This document shows positions 1 through 9,344 of a stretch of 64,000 nt of DNA, in pieces. The position numbers were made by a program, and so were the translations under genes. Origin of the DNA: Mycobacterium sp. ACS1612 (GTDB taxonomy: Bacteria; Actinomycetota; Actinomycetes; Mycobacteriales; Mycobacteriaceae); assembly GCF_001667505.1 (NCBI RefSeq), contig NZ_LZHZ01000021.1, positions 1-64,000 of the forward strand. The letters are read 5' to 3'. How positions within the stretch are numbered: position 1 is the first letter of the stretch; the number at the start of each line of letters is the position of its first letter. Below the pieces are notes generated by a model. It was given only the letters and a program-made list of their open reading frames with translations, searched no databases and had not been told where the DNA came from.

Positions 1-504
<504 letters not shown>

Positions 505-508
505 CGGG

Positions 509-3500
509 TCAATACACGTCGCGCACATAGCGTTTCGACGCGACGAGTTCGCGCTTGTAGTCGTGCGCGTCCTCGTCCGACATTGAGCCGTGCCGGCGGA
601 TGATGGACGTCAGCGCCGCATCGACATCCTTGGCCATCCGGCTGGCGTCTCCGCACACGTAGAAGTGCGCGCCGTCGTCCAGCCAGCGCCAGACGTCGGC
701 GCCGTAGTCGAGCATCTTGTGTTGTACGTAGACCCGGTCGGCTTGATCGCGGGAGAACGCCAGATCCAGTCGGTTGAGGAAGCCGTCGCGGACCATGTCC
801 TCCAAATCGTCGCGGTAGTAGTAGTTTTCGCTGCGGTGCCGGTCACCGAAGAACAGCCAATTGCGGCCGCTGTGCCCGAGCGCGCGGCGCTCCTGCAGGA
901 AGCCGCGGAACGGCGCCACACCGGTACCGGGACCGACCATGATCATCGGGGTCTCGCCGTCTTCCGGTGGGCGGAAGTGCGGTGAGCGCTGCAGGAACAC
1001 CGGCGCCGCCGCCGCCCGGTCGGCAAGGAACGTCGAGCACACGCCGCCGCGCCGGCCGCCGTCAATCCCGCGGTATCGCACCACCGACACCGTCACCTGC
1101 ACCTCGTTCGGGCTGATCAGCGGGCTCGACGAGATCGAGTAGCAGCGCGGCGTCAGCCGCACCAGCACCTCCTGCCACTCCTCGGGTGCGGCGCGGACGG
1201 CGAACTCCTGTACAACGTCGAGCCCGTTGCGGTTCACCAGCCACTTCGCGAGTTTGTCGCGGTTGATCTTCGGCGCGCCGACGAACCGCAGCAGGTCGGG
1301 CGTCACCCGGCAGATGTCGTACGACATGATCAGTGCATCGCGCAGGCTCTGCTCGTTGCCGTCGACTTCCACCGACACGTCGCCGTTCAACCCGGTGGCC
1401 GCCAGCCACGCGTCGACCGTCGCGGGATCGTTGGTCGCATACACCCCCAACGAATCGCCGACGGCATAGCTGACGTCGTATTCAGAGACGTCGAACCCGA
1501 ACTGGCGCACCTCTTTTCGCGATGTCGGCGCCGTCAGCACCACATTGCGGCTCAGCGGTGCCAGTAACGGTTTGGCGCGGGTGAACGGCTCCGCCACTTT
1601 GCCGCGCTTGACGATCGACGGTGCGGCCATGGTGCCTGTCAGCAGCGCGGCGACCTGGTCGGCCCACTTGTCCATCGGCGCATCGTCGTAGGCCTCACAT
1701 TCGATGCGCTCCAGCATCCGCGTGGCGCCCAACGCCGCGAGCCTGCCGTCGATGGCCTTGGCGTGCCCGCAGAAGTCGGTGTACGACCGGTCCCCGATGC
1801 CCAGCACCGCGTACCGAACACCGTCCAGCGCAGGCGCGTCTGCGGAGTGCAGGCGGTCCCAGAATTGCGCACCGTTGTCCGGCGGTCCGCCGTCCCCGAA
1901 GGTGCTGGTGATCACCAGCACGTCCTTGGCGGTGGCCAATTCGGCCAACGGCATATCGTCCATGTTGACCAGTTGGGAATCACCGAGCCGACCGGCAAGC
2001 CGGGCGGCGAAGTCCTCGGCGTTGCCGGTCTGCGACGCCCACAACACCAGCGGGCCAGCCTTGACGGGGCGCGCCTCTGCAGGTGCCGGGGTGCGGGAAT
2101 AGCGGCCCGCCAGCAAGCCGTCGATCCACAATCGGACGTCTCTGGCCACCGGGGCGGAGGCGGGCAGCACGGGCACGCCGCTGAAGCCTTCCCCGAGCCC
2201 GCTGAAGAACGCTGCCAGATATATCTTTTCGTCGCCCGTCAAGGTCGGCTTGGAGACGTCGAGACCCAATGGGTTCGCCTGCTTCACCGGCTGCAGGCTG
2301 ACCGCGCAGACCTTGAACTCCGGCTGTAGCGAGTCGGCATCGACCGCGTCGTTGGTCAGCGCGTTGATGGTCAGGTGGTCGCCGTGCTCATCGTTCCAGT
2401 GAAACGGCACGAAGCAGTTCCCCTGCCGCACCCGGTCACTGACCACCGCAGGCAGTACCGCCCTGCCGCGGCGCGTTGTGAGTTCGACGGGCTGGCCCGT
2501 GACGATGTCGAGGCCGGCGGCGTCGACGGGGTGAATTTCGACGAACGGCCCGCTGTCGAGTTTGTTGAGTTTGTCGACCCTGCCGGTCTTGGTCATGGTG
2601 TGCCACTGGTGTTGCAGGCGACCGGTGTTGAGAACGAAAGGGAAGTCAGGAAAAGCTGGGTCGGGCAGTTCGCGGGCGTCCATGTGCGGTCGGGCGTGGA
2701 ACACCGCCCGCCCGGACGGTGTCGGGAACGTCAGCACACCGCTGCTGACGTACCGGATCGGGTTGCGCGCATCGCCGTCCGGCGGGCACGGCCACTGCAC
2801 GGGTGTCTGTCGCAGCCGCGCATAGGTGGCTCCGCGCAGGTCGTAGCCGGTCTGCGGATTGGCGAATCGGCGGATCTCGTCGAAGATCTCCTCGCTGGAC
2901 CGGTAGGCGAAGTGCTCACCGAATCCCAGGTGCGCGGCGACACCGCAGATCAACTGCCAGTCGGGCCGCGCCCGGCCGGGGGCCGGGATCGACTGCTGCA
3001 GCAGCGTGACATTGCGCTCTGAGTTGACCATCACGGCGTCGGATTCGGCCCACAGCGTGGCGGGCAACACGATGTCCGCGTAGTGGTTGGTGGCGGTGCT
3101 GCGGTACGCGTCCTGGGTGACGACCAAGTCCGCCTTCTGCAGACCGGCGATCACCGTATCCCGATTGGCAACGCTGGCAACGGGATTGGTGCAGATGATC
3201 CAGCACGCCTTGACGGTGCCGTCGGCGAGTTGCCTGAACATGTCGATGGTGCCCGGGCCGACGTCGGCGCGGATCGTCCCGGAGGGCAGCTCCCATTGGG
3301 TCTCGACGAAGGCTCGGTCGTCGGCCGAAAGCACCGACCGCTGCCCCGGCAAACCCGGTCCCATATAACCCATTTCGCGCCCGCCCATGGCGTTGGGCTG
3401 ACCCGTCAACGACATCGGCCCGCTGCCCGGTCGACAGATCGCGCCGGTCGCCAGGTGCAGATTGCAGATCGCGTTCGTGTTCCAGGTGCCGTGTGTGCTC

Positions 3501-4405
3501 TGGTTGAGCCCCATCGTCCAGCAGCTCATCCACTCCCCCGCCTCAGCGATCATTCGCGCGGCGGTGCGGATGTCGGATTCGGCGAGGCCGGTGATCGCGG
3601 CGACGCGGTGCGGCGGGTAGTCGGCGAGAAACGTGGGCATCTCGTCCCAGCCGGTGGTGTGCGCCGCGATGAAGTCCGCGTCGATGTCGCCGTTTTCGAC
3701 CAGCAGGTGCAGTAGCCCGTTGAGCAGCGCCAGATCGGTGCCCGCCTTGATCGGCAGGTACAGGTCGGCGTGTTCGGCGGTTGTGGTGCGACGCGGGTCG
3801 ACGACGATCAGCTTCGCCCCTGCCTTGAGCCGGTCGACCATCCGGAGATACAGCACCGGGTGGCAGTCCGCCATATTCGACCCGATCGCGAAAAACAAGT
3901 TGGTGCAGTCGAAGTCGTCATACGAGCCGGGCGGCCCGTCGGCGCCCAACGACTGCTTGTAGCCGGTGCCCGCGCTGGCCATGCACAGCCGCGAGTTCGA
4001 TTCGATGTGCACGGTGCGAATGAAACCCTTGGCGAGTTTGGTGGCCAGGTACTGCGCTTCGATCGACATCTGCCCGGAGACGTAGAGCGCAACCGCATCC
4101 GGGCCGTGCTCGTCGATGATCTCGCGCAACCGTCTGCCCGCCTCGGCGACGGCGTCGTCGACCGGAGTCGGGACGGGTTCGTCGTCGCGGGTCGGGCGCA
4201 GCAGCGCGGACTCCAGTCGGTCGCCGTCGGCCGCCATCATCTCGGCGTGGGTGGCCCCTTTGGTGCACAGTCGGCCCAGGTTGGCCGGGTGCAGCTTGTC
4301 GCCGGCGACCCTGGCGATGACGGGCCTGGCGTCCTTTTCGACGGTATGCACCTCGATGCCACAGCCGACGCCGCAATACGAGCACGCCGTCCTTGTCACC
4401 GCCAT
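509..4405 (-). CDS. nasN: Single-chain assimilatory nitrate reductase fused to diflavin (FMN/FAD) NADPH reductase
   Basis: This 1298-residue protein joins two enzymes. Residues 1-705 are a molybdopterin oxidoreductase of the NasA/NarB type; Cys8, Cys11, Cys15 and Cys47 are the expected [4Fe-4S] ligands. Residues about 782-925 are a flavodoxin-like FMN domain (SQTGNAEDFA, TSTFGDGGPPDN). About 960-1150 is the FAD domain (RCYSISSSP) and the C-terminus is the NADP-binding module (GPGTGVAPFRGFLQERR) ending in the aromatic Tyr of the CysJ/P450-reductase family. It should pass NADPH electrons through FAD and FMN to the Mo centre to reduce nitrate to nitrite. I recall such a diflavin monomeric enzyme described in M. 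smegmatis as NasN; not checked here. No nitrite reductase or Nar subunits are adjacent. Confidence 0.92.
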   Translation of the reverse strand: MAVTRTACSYCGVGCGIEVHTVEKDARPVIARVAGDKLHPANLGRLCTKGATHAEMMAADGDRLESALLRPTRDDEPVPTPVDDAVAEAGRRLREIIDEHGPDAVALYVSGQMSIEAQYLATKLAKGFIRTVHIESNSRLCMASAGTGYKQSLGADGPPGSYDDFDCTNLFFAIGSNMADCHPVLYLRMVDRLKAGAKLIVVDPRRTTTAEHADLYLPIKAGTDLALLNGLLHLLVENGDIDADFIAAHTTGWDEMPTFLADYPPHRVAAITGLAESDIRTAARMIAEAGEWMSCWTMGLNQSTHGTWNTNAICNLHLATGAICRPGSGPMSLTGQPNAMGGREMGYMGPGLPGQRSVLSADDRAFVETQWELPSGTIRADVGPGTIDMFRQLADGTVKACWIICTNPVASVANRDTVIAGLQKADLVVTQDAYRSTATNHYADIVLPATLWAESDAVMVNSERNVTLLQQSIPAPGRARPDWQLICGVAAHLGFGEHFAYRSSEEIFDEIRRFANPQTGYDLRGATYARLRQTPVQWPCPPDGDARNPIRYVSSGVLTFPTPSGRAVFHARPHMDARELPDPAFPDFPFVLNTGRLQHQWHTMTKTGRVDKLNKLDSGPFVEIHPVDAAGLDIVTGQPVELTTRRGRAVLPAVVSDRVRQGNCFVPFHWNDEHGDHLTINALTNDAVDADSLQPEFKVCAVSLQPVKQANPLGLDVSKPTLTGDEKIYLAAFFSGLGEGFSGVPVLPASAPVARDVRLWIDGLLAGRYSRTPAPAEARPVKAGPLVLWASQTGNAEDFAARLAGRLGDSQLVNMDDMPLAELATAKDVLVITSTFGDGGPPDNGAQFWDRLHSADAPALDGVRYAVLGIGDRSYTDFCGHAKAIDGRLAALGATRMLERIECEAYDDAPMDKWADQVAALLTGTMAAPSIVKRGKVAEPFTRAKPLLAPLSRNVVLTAPTSRKEVRQFGFDVSEYDVSYAVGDSLGVYATNDPATVDAWLAATGLNGDVSVEVDGNEQSLRDALIMSYDICRVTPDLLRFVGAPKINRDKLAKWLVNRNGLDVVQEFAVRAAPEEWQEVLVRLTPRCYSISSSPLISPNEVQVTVSVVRYRGIDGGRRGGVCSTFLADRAAAAPVFLQRSPHFRPPEDGETPMIMVGPGTGVAPFRGFLQERRALGHSGRNWLFFGDRHRSENYYYRDDLEDMVRDGFLNRLDLAFSRDQADRVYVQHKMLDYGADVWRWLDDGAHFYVCGDASRMAKDVDAALTSIIRRHGSMSDEDAHDYKRELVASKRYVRDVY

Positions 4406-4450
4406 GATGCCATGGTGGGTCAGCTATGTTTCGCGTTGCTTTGCGGCGAC

Positions 4451-4466
4451 GTTATCGCGGTGAAAA
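4451..4466. promoter_or_regulatory. Candidate GlnR box upstream of the nitrate reductase gene
   Basis: GTTAT, six bases, then GAAAA lies 46-61 bp upstream of the nitrate reductase start. This resembles the actinobacterial GlnR consensus (GTNAC-N6-GAAAC), each half site being off in its last base. Nitrogen control of an assimilatory nitrate reductase would make sense, but the match is imperfect and short. Confidence 0.3.
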
Positions 4467-4515
4467 CTGATCCTCACCCGGTCACAATCGCTGCGGTGAG
4501 CGGCGTTTGCCCAGG

Positions 4516-5010
4516 TCAGCGGTTGAGCGCAGGAAGCCGTGACGAATGTCGATCCCGTACCACCCATGCCCACCGCTTCACATCCAGCGACCAAGGGTGC
4601 TCTGCAGAGGCGCCGAAGACATCGGCCGTCCAGTTCTGCGCTGCGAACACACCCTCGGCCACTCCGCGTTCAGGTGCCACCAGTACCGGCTTGCCCGACG
4701 CTATGGCCATCCCCGCCTCGACGTGCATCCACGGTGACGTCCACACCGTACTGACCGCAGCCGCCTCCGGGGTACCCCTTCGCCACAGTCCGTCGCGGAT
4801 ATCCATCTGCCGAAAGCCCAACACGACGACGCCGTCGACGTCGGCCATCAGTTTCGCCAATTGCCCCCACGGGTCGATTGTGTAGTGCTCGCGCCCGAGC
4901 GCATCGACGAGGAAGCCCTGGGCGCCAAGACTGTTACGCCACTGCTCGAAGAGCGCCTGTTGGATTTCGTTGCGCACCGACGGCGCGCAGATCAGCGTGA
5001 CCGGGCTCAT
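4516..5010 (-). CDS. Small protein with possible TIR / nucleoside 2-deoxyribosyltransferase-like fold
   Basis: The 164-residue protein starts at an ATG that overlaps the upstream stop as ATGA; a longer frame exists but its extra residues are shadow sequence. It opens with a beta strand (VTLICAPSV), has a second hydrophobic strand after an acidic turn (MADVDGVVVLGF), and a HVEAGMAIASGKPVLVAPE segment. That E-x-G-x-A...GKPVLV pattern resembles the catalytic-Glu region of nucleoside 2-deoxyribosyltransferases and of TIR-like NAD-cleaving domains. No signal peptide or membrane segment. The tight coupling to the pentapeptide-repeat gene suggests joint function. Fold assignment is inference from strand pattern only; function unknown. 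Confidence 0.7.
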   Translation of the reverse strand: MSPVTLICAPSVRNEIQQALFEQWRNSLGAQGFLVDALGREHYTIDPWGQLAKLMADVDGVVVLGFRQMDIRDGLWRRGTPEAAAVSTVWTSPWMHVEAGMAIASGKPVLVAPERGVAEGVFAAQNWTADVFGASAEHPWSLDVKRWAWVVRDRHSSRLPALNR

Positions 5011-5726
5011 CGCGCGGCACTTGGTTCTGTGACGACACTCTGCGGCGCGGCCACCCCGTCGTCGTCGAGCAGCCGCGACACTGCGGCCGGAATGTTCAGC
5101 GCCCCCTTGAACTTCGCCCCGCCGATCTGCGCGCCGGTGAAAACCGCGCGGGATAGTTCCGCCTCGCGAAAATCCGCCTTCTGGCAATCCGCGTCAGTGA
5201 AAACCGCACGCTCGAGATTGGCGCCGTAGAAGACCGTCTCGACGGCCTTCACCTTCTTGAAAGATGTTCGTACACAGATGGCTTTGAACAAGTCAGCATG
5301 TGACATGTCCAAGCTTGAGTCGTCCCCGGCCTTCTGACCGAGGTACGCATTGCTCAGATCGCAATTCTGCAGATCGGAGTTTCGTAGGTTGACGGCGTAT
5401 CTCAAACCGTCGGCGAGGACCTTCTGAAGCCGTTGCGGCTGGGGCTCACGCAGCATGCCGGCAATGACCTCGACGGCCTCTTTGCGGTACGGAGCGGCCC
5501 CTCTGACGCCTTGCTCGCTTGTCCGATCGAAGAATCGGCGAAGCAGCACGGCGGCCGCCATCCGTTTCACCTCGTTGTCGGTGGAGAGGGCGTCGACGGT
5601 GGACGCGAATGAATTGCCGACACTGGCGATGCGGTCACGTTTCGACTTGTAGTTGAAGTAGCTGAGGACCGACGCGACCGCGGTCAGGATCGCGACCAAA
5701 GCGGCAACCCATGCAGGCGCATTCAC
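5007..5726 (-). CDS. Membrane-anchored pentapeptide-repeat protein
   Basis: The 239-residue protein has an N-terminal hydrophobic helix (residues 5-24, WVAALVAILTAVASVLSYF), a basic stop-transfer KSKRDR, a helical linker, then from about residue 110 a run of A(D/N)LxX pentapeptide repeats (NLRNSDLQNCDLSNAYL, ANLERAVFTDADCQKADF) that form a right-handed beta-helix. It should be anchored in the membrane with the helix in the cytoplasm. Pentapeptide proteins serve as DNA mimics, scaffolds and parts of defence modules; nothing here decides. It overlaps the next gene by 4 bp and lies 64 bp behind the antiporter gene on the same strand. Its codons look less GC-rich than neighbours near 5230-5420. 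Confidence 0.85.
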   Translation of the reverse strand: MNAPAWVAALVAILTAVASVLSYFNYKSKRDRIASVGNSFASTVDALSTDNEVKRMAAAVLLRRFFDRTSEQGVRGAAPYRKEAVEVIAGMLREPQPQRLQKVLADGLRYAVNLRNSDLQNCDLSNAYLGQKAGDDSSLDMSHADLFKAICVRTSFKKVKAVETVFYGANLERAVFTDADCQKADFREAELSRAVFTGAQIGGAKFKGALNIPAAVSRLLDDDGVAAPQSVVTEPSAAR

Positions 5727-5790
5727 GACATGAGAGTTTATTCAGCGAGCCTTCGCGATTCTGGCGTTTGCCGCAATGCGTTGACGCAGG

Positions 5791-6900
5791 TCACACGAAA
5801 TAGAACGTGAGCCCGACCACGGCGTAGATGGCAAGAAGCTGTAACCCCTCGTACCAGGTCGACTCTCCACGCTGGGTGACCTCGTTGGCGATGATGACCG
5901 CCAGGAAGATGGCTCCGATCTCAAAGCCGTTGAACACCAGAGCCATTGGGAACGGGCCGATGAAGAACGACGCGAGCACCAGCACCGGCGCGACGAACAA
6001 CGCGATCTGCGCCGCCGATCCCACCGCGATGTTTATCGAGATGTCCATCTTGTCGCGGACCGCGAAGTAGACCGCGACCCAGTGTTCGGCCGCGTTGCCG
6101 ACGATCGCCACCACGATGACGCCGACAAAGAACGGCGACAGCCCGATCGCGTCCGACGCGTCGGTGATGGAATGCACCAGGATTTCCGACATCCAGCCGA
6201 CCGCCGCGCCCGCGATGGCCAGCATCAGCACGCTTCTGCGCACCGACCACGGTTCGCCGTCGTGGTCGTCGTCGCCGTGCGGGTTGAACAGGTGTGAGTG
6301 CGTTTTCAGCGAGAACACCAGCCCAGCGGCGTACGACAACAGCAGCACGATCGCGACGCCGACCGACAGCGCCTGCAGGTCGCTGGGAAACGCCACCGCC
6401 TTCGCCGTCGGGTTGGGCAGTCCACCGCCCGCAACCAGTTCGAAGATCGCGGGCATCACCAACGCGACCGTGGCGAGCAGCAGCATCAACGACTGCGCGG
6501 TGGCGGCACGCAGTTCGAAGTGTTGTCGCTCCCGTTTCAGCCCGCCCGCCAGCATCGACATGCCCAGGACCAGCAGGATGTTGCCCAGGATCGAGCCGAC
6601 GAGCGAGGCCTTGACCACCTCCTGCAGCCCGGCGCCAAGGGCGAACAGCGCGATGATCAACTCGGGCGCGTTGCCGAACGTGACGTTGAGCAGGCCGCCG
6701 ATCCCCGGACCCGACCGCGCGGCCAGTTCCTCGGTGGCACGGCCCATCAACGCCGCGGTCGGAATCACGCCCAGCGCGGAGGCGAAGAACACCAGCACGG
6801 CGTCGGCATGCGTGAACTCCAGCACGATCGCGACCGGGATCAGGGGCACAAGCAGATAGGGCCAGCCTTCGCCGGACAGCACGTACGGCTTGCCCGCCAT
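5791..6900 (-). CDS. Calcium/proton antiporter (CaCA superfamily, CAX type)
   Basis: The 369-residue protein has about eleven membrane helices. It carries both CAX repeat signatures, NVTFGNAPELIIALFAL near residue 72 and VAIVGNAAEHWVAVYFA near residue 265, in the two inverted halves, with an acidic/His loop (NPHGDDDHDGE) between them. Length matches bacterial CaxA. It should export Ca2+ in exchange for H+. It starts 9 bp behind the universal stress gene in what looks like the tct operon, so Ca2+ efflux may accompany tricarboxylate uptake (inference). Confidence 0.93.
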   Translation of the reverse strand: MAGKPYVLSGEGWPYLLVPLIPVAIVLEFTHADAVLVFFASALGVIPTAALMGRATEELAARSGPGIGGLLNVTFGNAPELIIALFALGAGLQEVVKASLVGSILGNILLVLGMSMLAGGLKRERQHFELRAATAQSLMLLLATVALVMPAIFELVAGGGLPNPTAKAVAFPSDLQALSVGVAIVLLLSYAAGLVFSLKTHSHLFNPHGDDDHDGEPWSVRRSVLMLAIAGAAVGWMSEILVHSITDASDAIGLSPFFVGVIVVAIVGNAAEHWVAVYFAVRDKMDISINIAVGSAAQIALFVAPVLVLASFFIGPFPMALVFNGFEIGAIFLAVIIANEVTQRGESTWYEGLQLLAIYAVVGLTFYFV

Positions 6901-6909
6901 GAACTCTGC

Positions 6910-7302
6910 TTACAGCTCGTCGGGTTTGACCGCCAGCACCGGCTTCGGGCACTCCAGGAGCAGCTGCTGCGAAATGCTGCCCAGCAGTAGCTTGCCGACC
7001 GGGCTGCGGTGCCGGATGCCGATCACCAGCAGTTCGGCCTCGGGGCGGTCCATCGCCTTGAGCAGTTCTTCGGCGGGATCGACCCCGACCGGCTGGTGCA
7101 GCTCGTACTCGACACCACAGTCGGCCAAGCGCTCTTCGATGTTGTGGATTTCGCCGGATGGCGCGAAGTGGGCGTCGACGTAGGCGTTACCTGCGGTGGA
7201 ATTGATCACGTGCAGCGCCGTCCCCCGCACCTTGGCTTCGGCGATGCCGTGTTCGAGCGCCGCGCGGCCGAACGCGTCGGCGCTGTATCCGATGACGATC
7301 AT
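6910..7302 (-). CDS. Universal stress protein (UspA family)
   Basis: A single 130-residue Usp domain: [20 protein letters not shown] at the start, a central [14 protein letters not shown] strand-helix, and a nucleotide-binding C-terminal loop [19 protein letters not shown]. The chosen ATG overlaps the tctA stop by 4 bp (ATGA); the longer frame upstream of it is only the tctA shadow. Usp proteins bind ATP/AMP and modulate stress or transport partners. Placement between a tripartite transporter permease and an antiporter suggests a transport-linked regulatory role; Usp-type proteins are known to bind TRAP transporters. Confidence 0.93.
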   Translation of the reverse strand: MIVIGYSADAFGRAALEHGIAEAKVRGTALHVINSTAGNAYVDAHFAPSGEIHNIEERLADCGVEYELHQPVGVDPAEELLKAMDRPEAELLVIGIRHRSPVGKLLLGSISQQLLLECPKPVLAVKPDEL

Positions 7303-8840
7303 GCCTGCGCCGCCTTCTCCTTCTGGTCCGCGTCGTCTTCCACAACGAGCAGTGTTTCCTCGCTGCGGTGCATCAAACGCAGCACCAACGGGGTCAGCAG
7401 CAGGATCGCCATCAGCACGTACACGGCGATCGCGACCGGCTCGGTGAACAGGCTGCCCCAATCGCCGCCGCCGAGTTGCAGGGCCTGCCGCAGTTGGCGC
7501 TCGATCCGCGGACCGAGGATGACGCCGATGATCAGCGGCAGCACCGGCAGGCCGAAGCGTCGCATCATCAGCCCGAGCAGGCCGAACACCAACAGCAGCG
7601 CCAGGTCGAGCGGCTGGACGTTCACCGCGAGCGCGCCGAGCGTCGCGAAGAACAGAATGCCGGCGTACAGGTACGGCCGCGGGGTGCGCAGCAGCCTGGC
7701 CCACAACGGCGCCAGCGGCAGGTTCAGCACCAGCAGCAGGAGGTTGCCGATGAACAGGCTGGCGATCAGGGTCCAGATCAGCAGCGGCTCTTTCTGGAAA
7801 AGAGTTGGGCCGGGCTGAATTCCGTACGACACGAACGCGGTGAGCATGACGGCCGCGGTCGCGTTGGTGGGCAGGCCGAGCGACAGCATGGGCACCAATG
7901 TGCCTGCGGCGGAGGCGTTGTTGGCCGCCTCCGGCCCTGCGACACCTTCGATCGCGCCCTTGCCGAACTCATCCTTGTGATTCGACAGCCGCTTCTCGGT
8001 GATGTACGACAAGAACGTCGGCAGCTCGGCTCCACCGGCCGGCAGCGCGCCGAACGGGAATCCGAACGCGGTGCCGCGCAGCCACGGCTTCCACGACCGC
8101 TTGAAGTCTTCACGGCCCATCCACGGCCTGCCGACCGGGATGACCTCGGCAGGTCGGCGGCGCAGATGCGCGGCGACCCACAGCGCTTCTCCGACGGCGA
8201 AGATGGCGACCGCGATCACGACGATGTCGATGCCGTCGGACAACTGCGGAAGTCCGAACGTCGCCCGCGGCTGACCGGTGAGGAAATCGATGCCGACGAC
8301 GCCGATACCAAGGCCGAGGAAAAGCGAGATCGCGCCGCGCAATTTCGACGCACCCAGCACGGCCGTCACGGCGACGAGCGCGAACAGCATGATGGCCAAG
8401 TACGAAGGGGCGCCAAGGGTCACGGCGAATCTGGAGATCGGCGGCGCGAACGCGGCGAGCAGCGCGGTGCCGATCGCGCCCGCGACGAACGACCCGATCG
8501 CGGCGGTCGCGAGGGCCTGCGCAGCCCGGCCTGCTTTGGCCATTTTGTTGCCCTCGATCGCGGTGATCACCGACGACGATTCACCGGGCGTGTTCAACAG
8601 GATCGACGTGGTCGACCCGCCGTACATGCCGCCGTAGAAGATGCCGGCGAACATGATGAAGGCCGCGCTCGGGCTGACGTTGTAGGTGACCGGCAGCAGC
8701 AGCGCGACCGTCATGGCCGGGCCGATGCCGGGTAGCACGCCGACGGCGGTGCCCAGCAGCACGCCGATGACCGCGTAGAGCAGATTGGTGGGCGTCGCGG
8801 CCTGCTCGAAGCCCTGCAGGAGCCAGTTCAGATTGTCCAT
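7299..8840 (-). CDS. tctA: Tripartite tricarboxylate transporter, large permease TctA
   Basis: A 513-residue membrane protein with about twelve helices and the TctA family signatures [20 protein letters not shown] near residue 35 and [20 protein letters not shown] near residue 68. Together with TctB and the periplasmic-type receptor TctC it takes up citrate or related tricarboxylates using an ion gradient. Its start abuts the tctB stop, and it overlaps the usp gene by 4 bp, so translation is coupled. The cytoplasmic tail is charged ([15 protein letters not shown]). Confidence 0.95.
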   Translation of the reverse strand: MDNLNWLLQGFEQAATPTNLLYAVIGVLLGTAVGVLPGIGPAMTVALLLPVTYNVSPSAAFIMFAGIFYGGMYGGSTTSILLNTPGESSSVITAIEGNKMAKAGRAAQALATAAIGSFVAGAIGTALLAAFAPPISRFAVTLGAPSYLAIMLFALVAVTAVLGASKLRGAISLFLGLGIGVVGIDFLTGQPRATFGLPQLSDGIDIVVIAVAIFAVGEALWVAAHLRRRPAEVIPVGRPWMGREDFKRSWKPWLRGTAFGFPFGALPAGGAELPTFLSYITEKRLSNHKDEFGKGAIEGVAGPEAANNASAAGTLVPMLSLGLPTNATAAVMLTAFVSYGIQPGPTLFQKEPLLIWTLIASLFIGNLLLLVLNLPLAPLWARLLRTPRPYLYAGILFFATLGALAVNVQPLDLALLLVFGLLGLMMRRFGLPVLPLIIGVILGPRIERQLRQALQLGGGDWGSLFTEPVAIAVYVLMAILLLTPLVLRLMHRSEETLLVVEDDADQKEKAAQA

Positions 8841-9344
8841 CTACAGAATCCCGTCCAGAATGCCTGCGGGCAGCGGGATTCCGAGCCCGGAGTAGAACGC
8901 GTAGAAGTTGGCGACGGAGAGCACCGCGCCGATGACGATGTTCCGCACATAGTGGTGATTGCCCAGGATGGTGGACGCGCCGGCGAACAACACGGTGCCG
9001 GTGATCGCCCAGCCCAGCGGGTTGACGAGCACGATGACTGCCACGAAAAGCCCGACGAGCAGTCCGACCGTGCGCCAGTCGCCGGGGGTGGTGGGGTCGA
9101 CGTCCTCGCCTGCGTCCGCCTCGCCCACCGAGCCGCGCGGAATGGCGACGGCCAGAACGATTGCCAGCAGAATCAGAATGCTGCCGATACCGATCGGGAA
9201 CAGCCTTGGCCCGACGGGGTCCACCTTGGCGAAGCCGGCCTCGAGGCTCAGTGCGTCGTAGATCAGGAACGCGCCGACAGCGGCCATCACCACGCAAACG
9301 ATGTACTGCGCTTTGTCGATTGTTTTCGCGGGCAGGTCGGTCAT
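8841..9344 (-). CDS. tctB: Tripartite tricarboxylate transporter, small permease TctB
   Basis: The 167-residue protein has four predicted membrane helices (near residues 15-30, 50-68, 90-125 and 135-155), the usual TctB layout with an acidic cytoplasmic loop ([14 protein letters not shown]) in the middle. TctB pairs with TctA in the membrane. It overlaps tctC by 4 bp upstream and abuts tctA downstream. Confidence 0.9.
   Translation of the reverse strand: MTDLPAKTIDKAQYIVCVVMAAVGAFLIYDALSLEAGFAKVDPVGPRLFPIGIGSILILLAIVLAVAIPRGSVGEADAGEDVDPTTPGDWRTVGLLVGLFVAVIVLVNPLGWAITGTVLFAGASTILGNHHYVRNIVIGAVLSVANFYAFYSGLGIPLPAGILDGIL

Noticed and set aside
7368..8735. 455-residue plus-strand frame
   Set aside because: Antisense to tctA; Gln/Arg-rich shadow.
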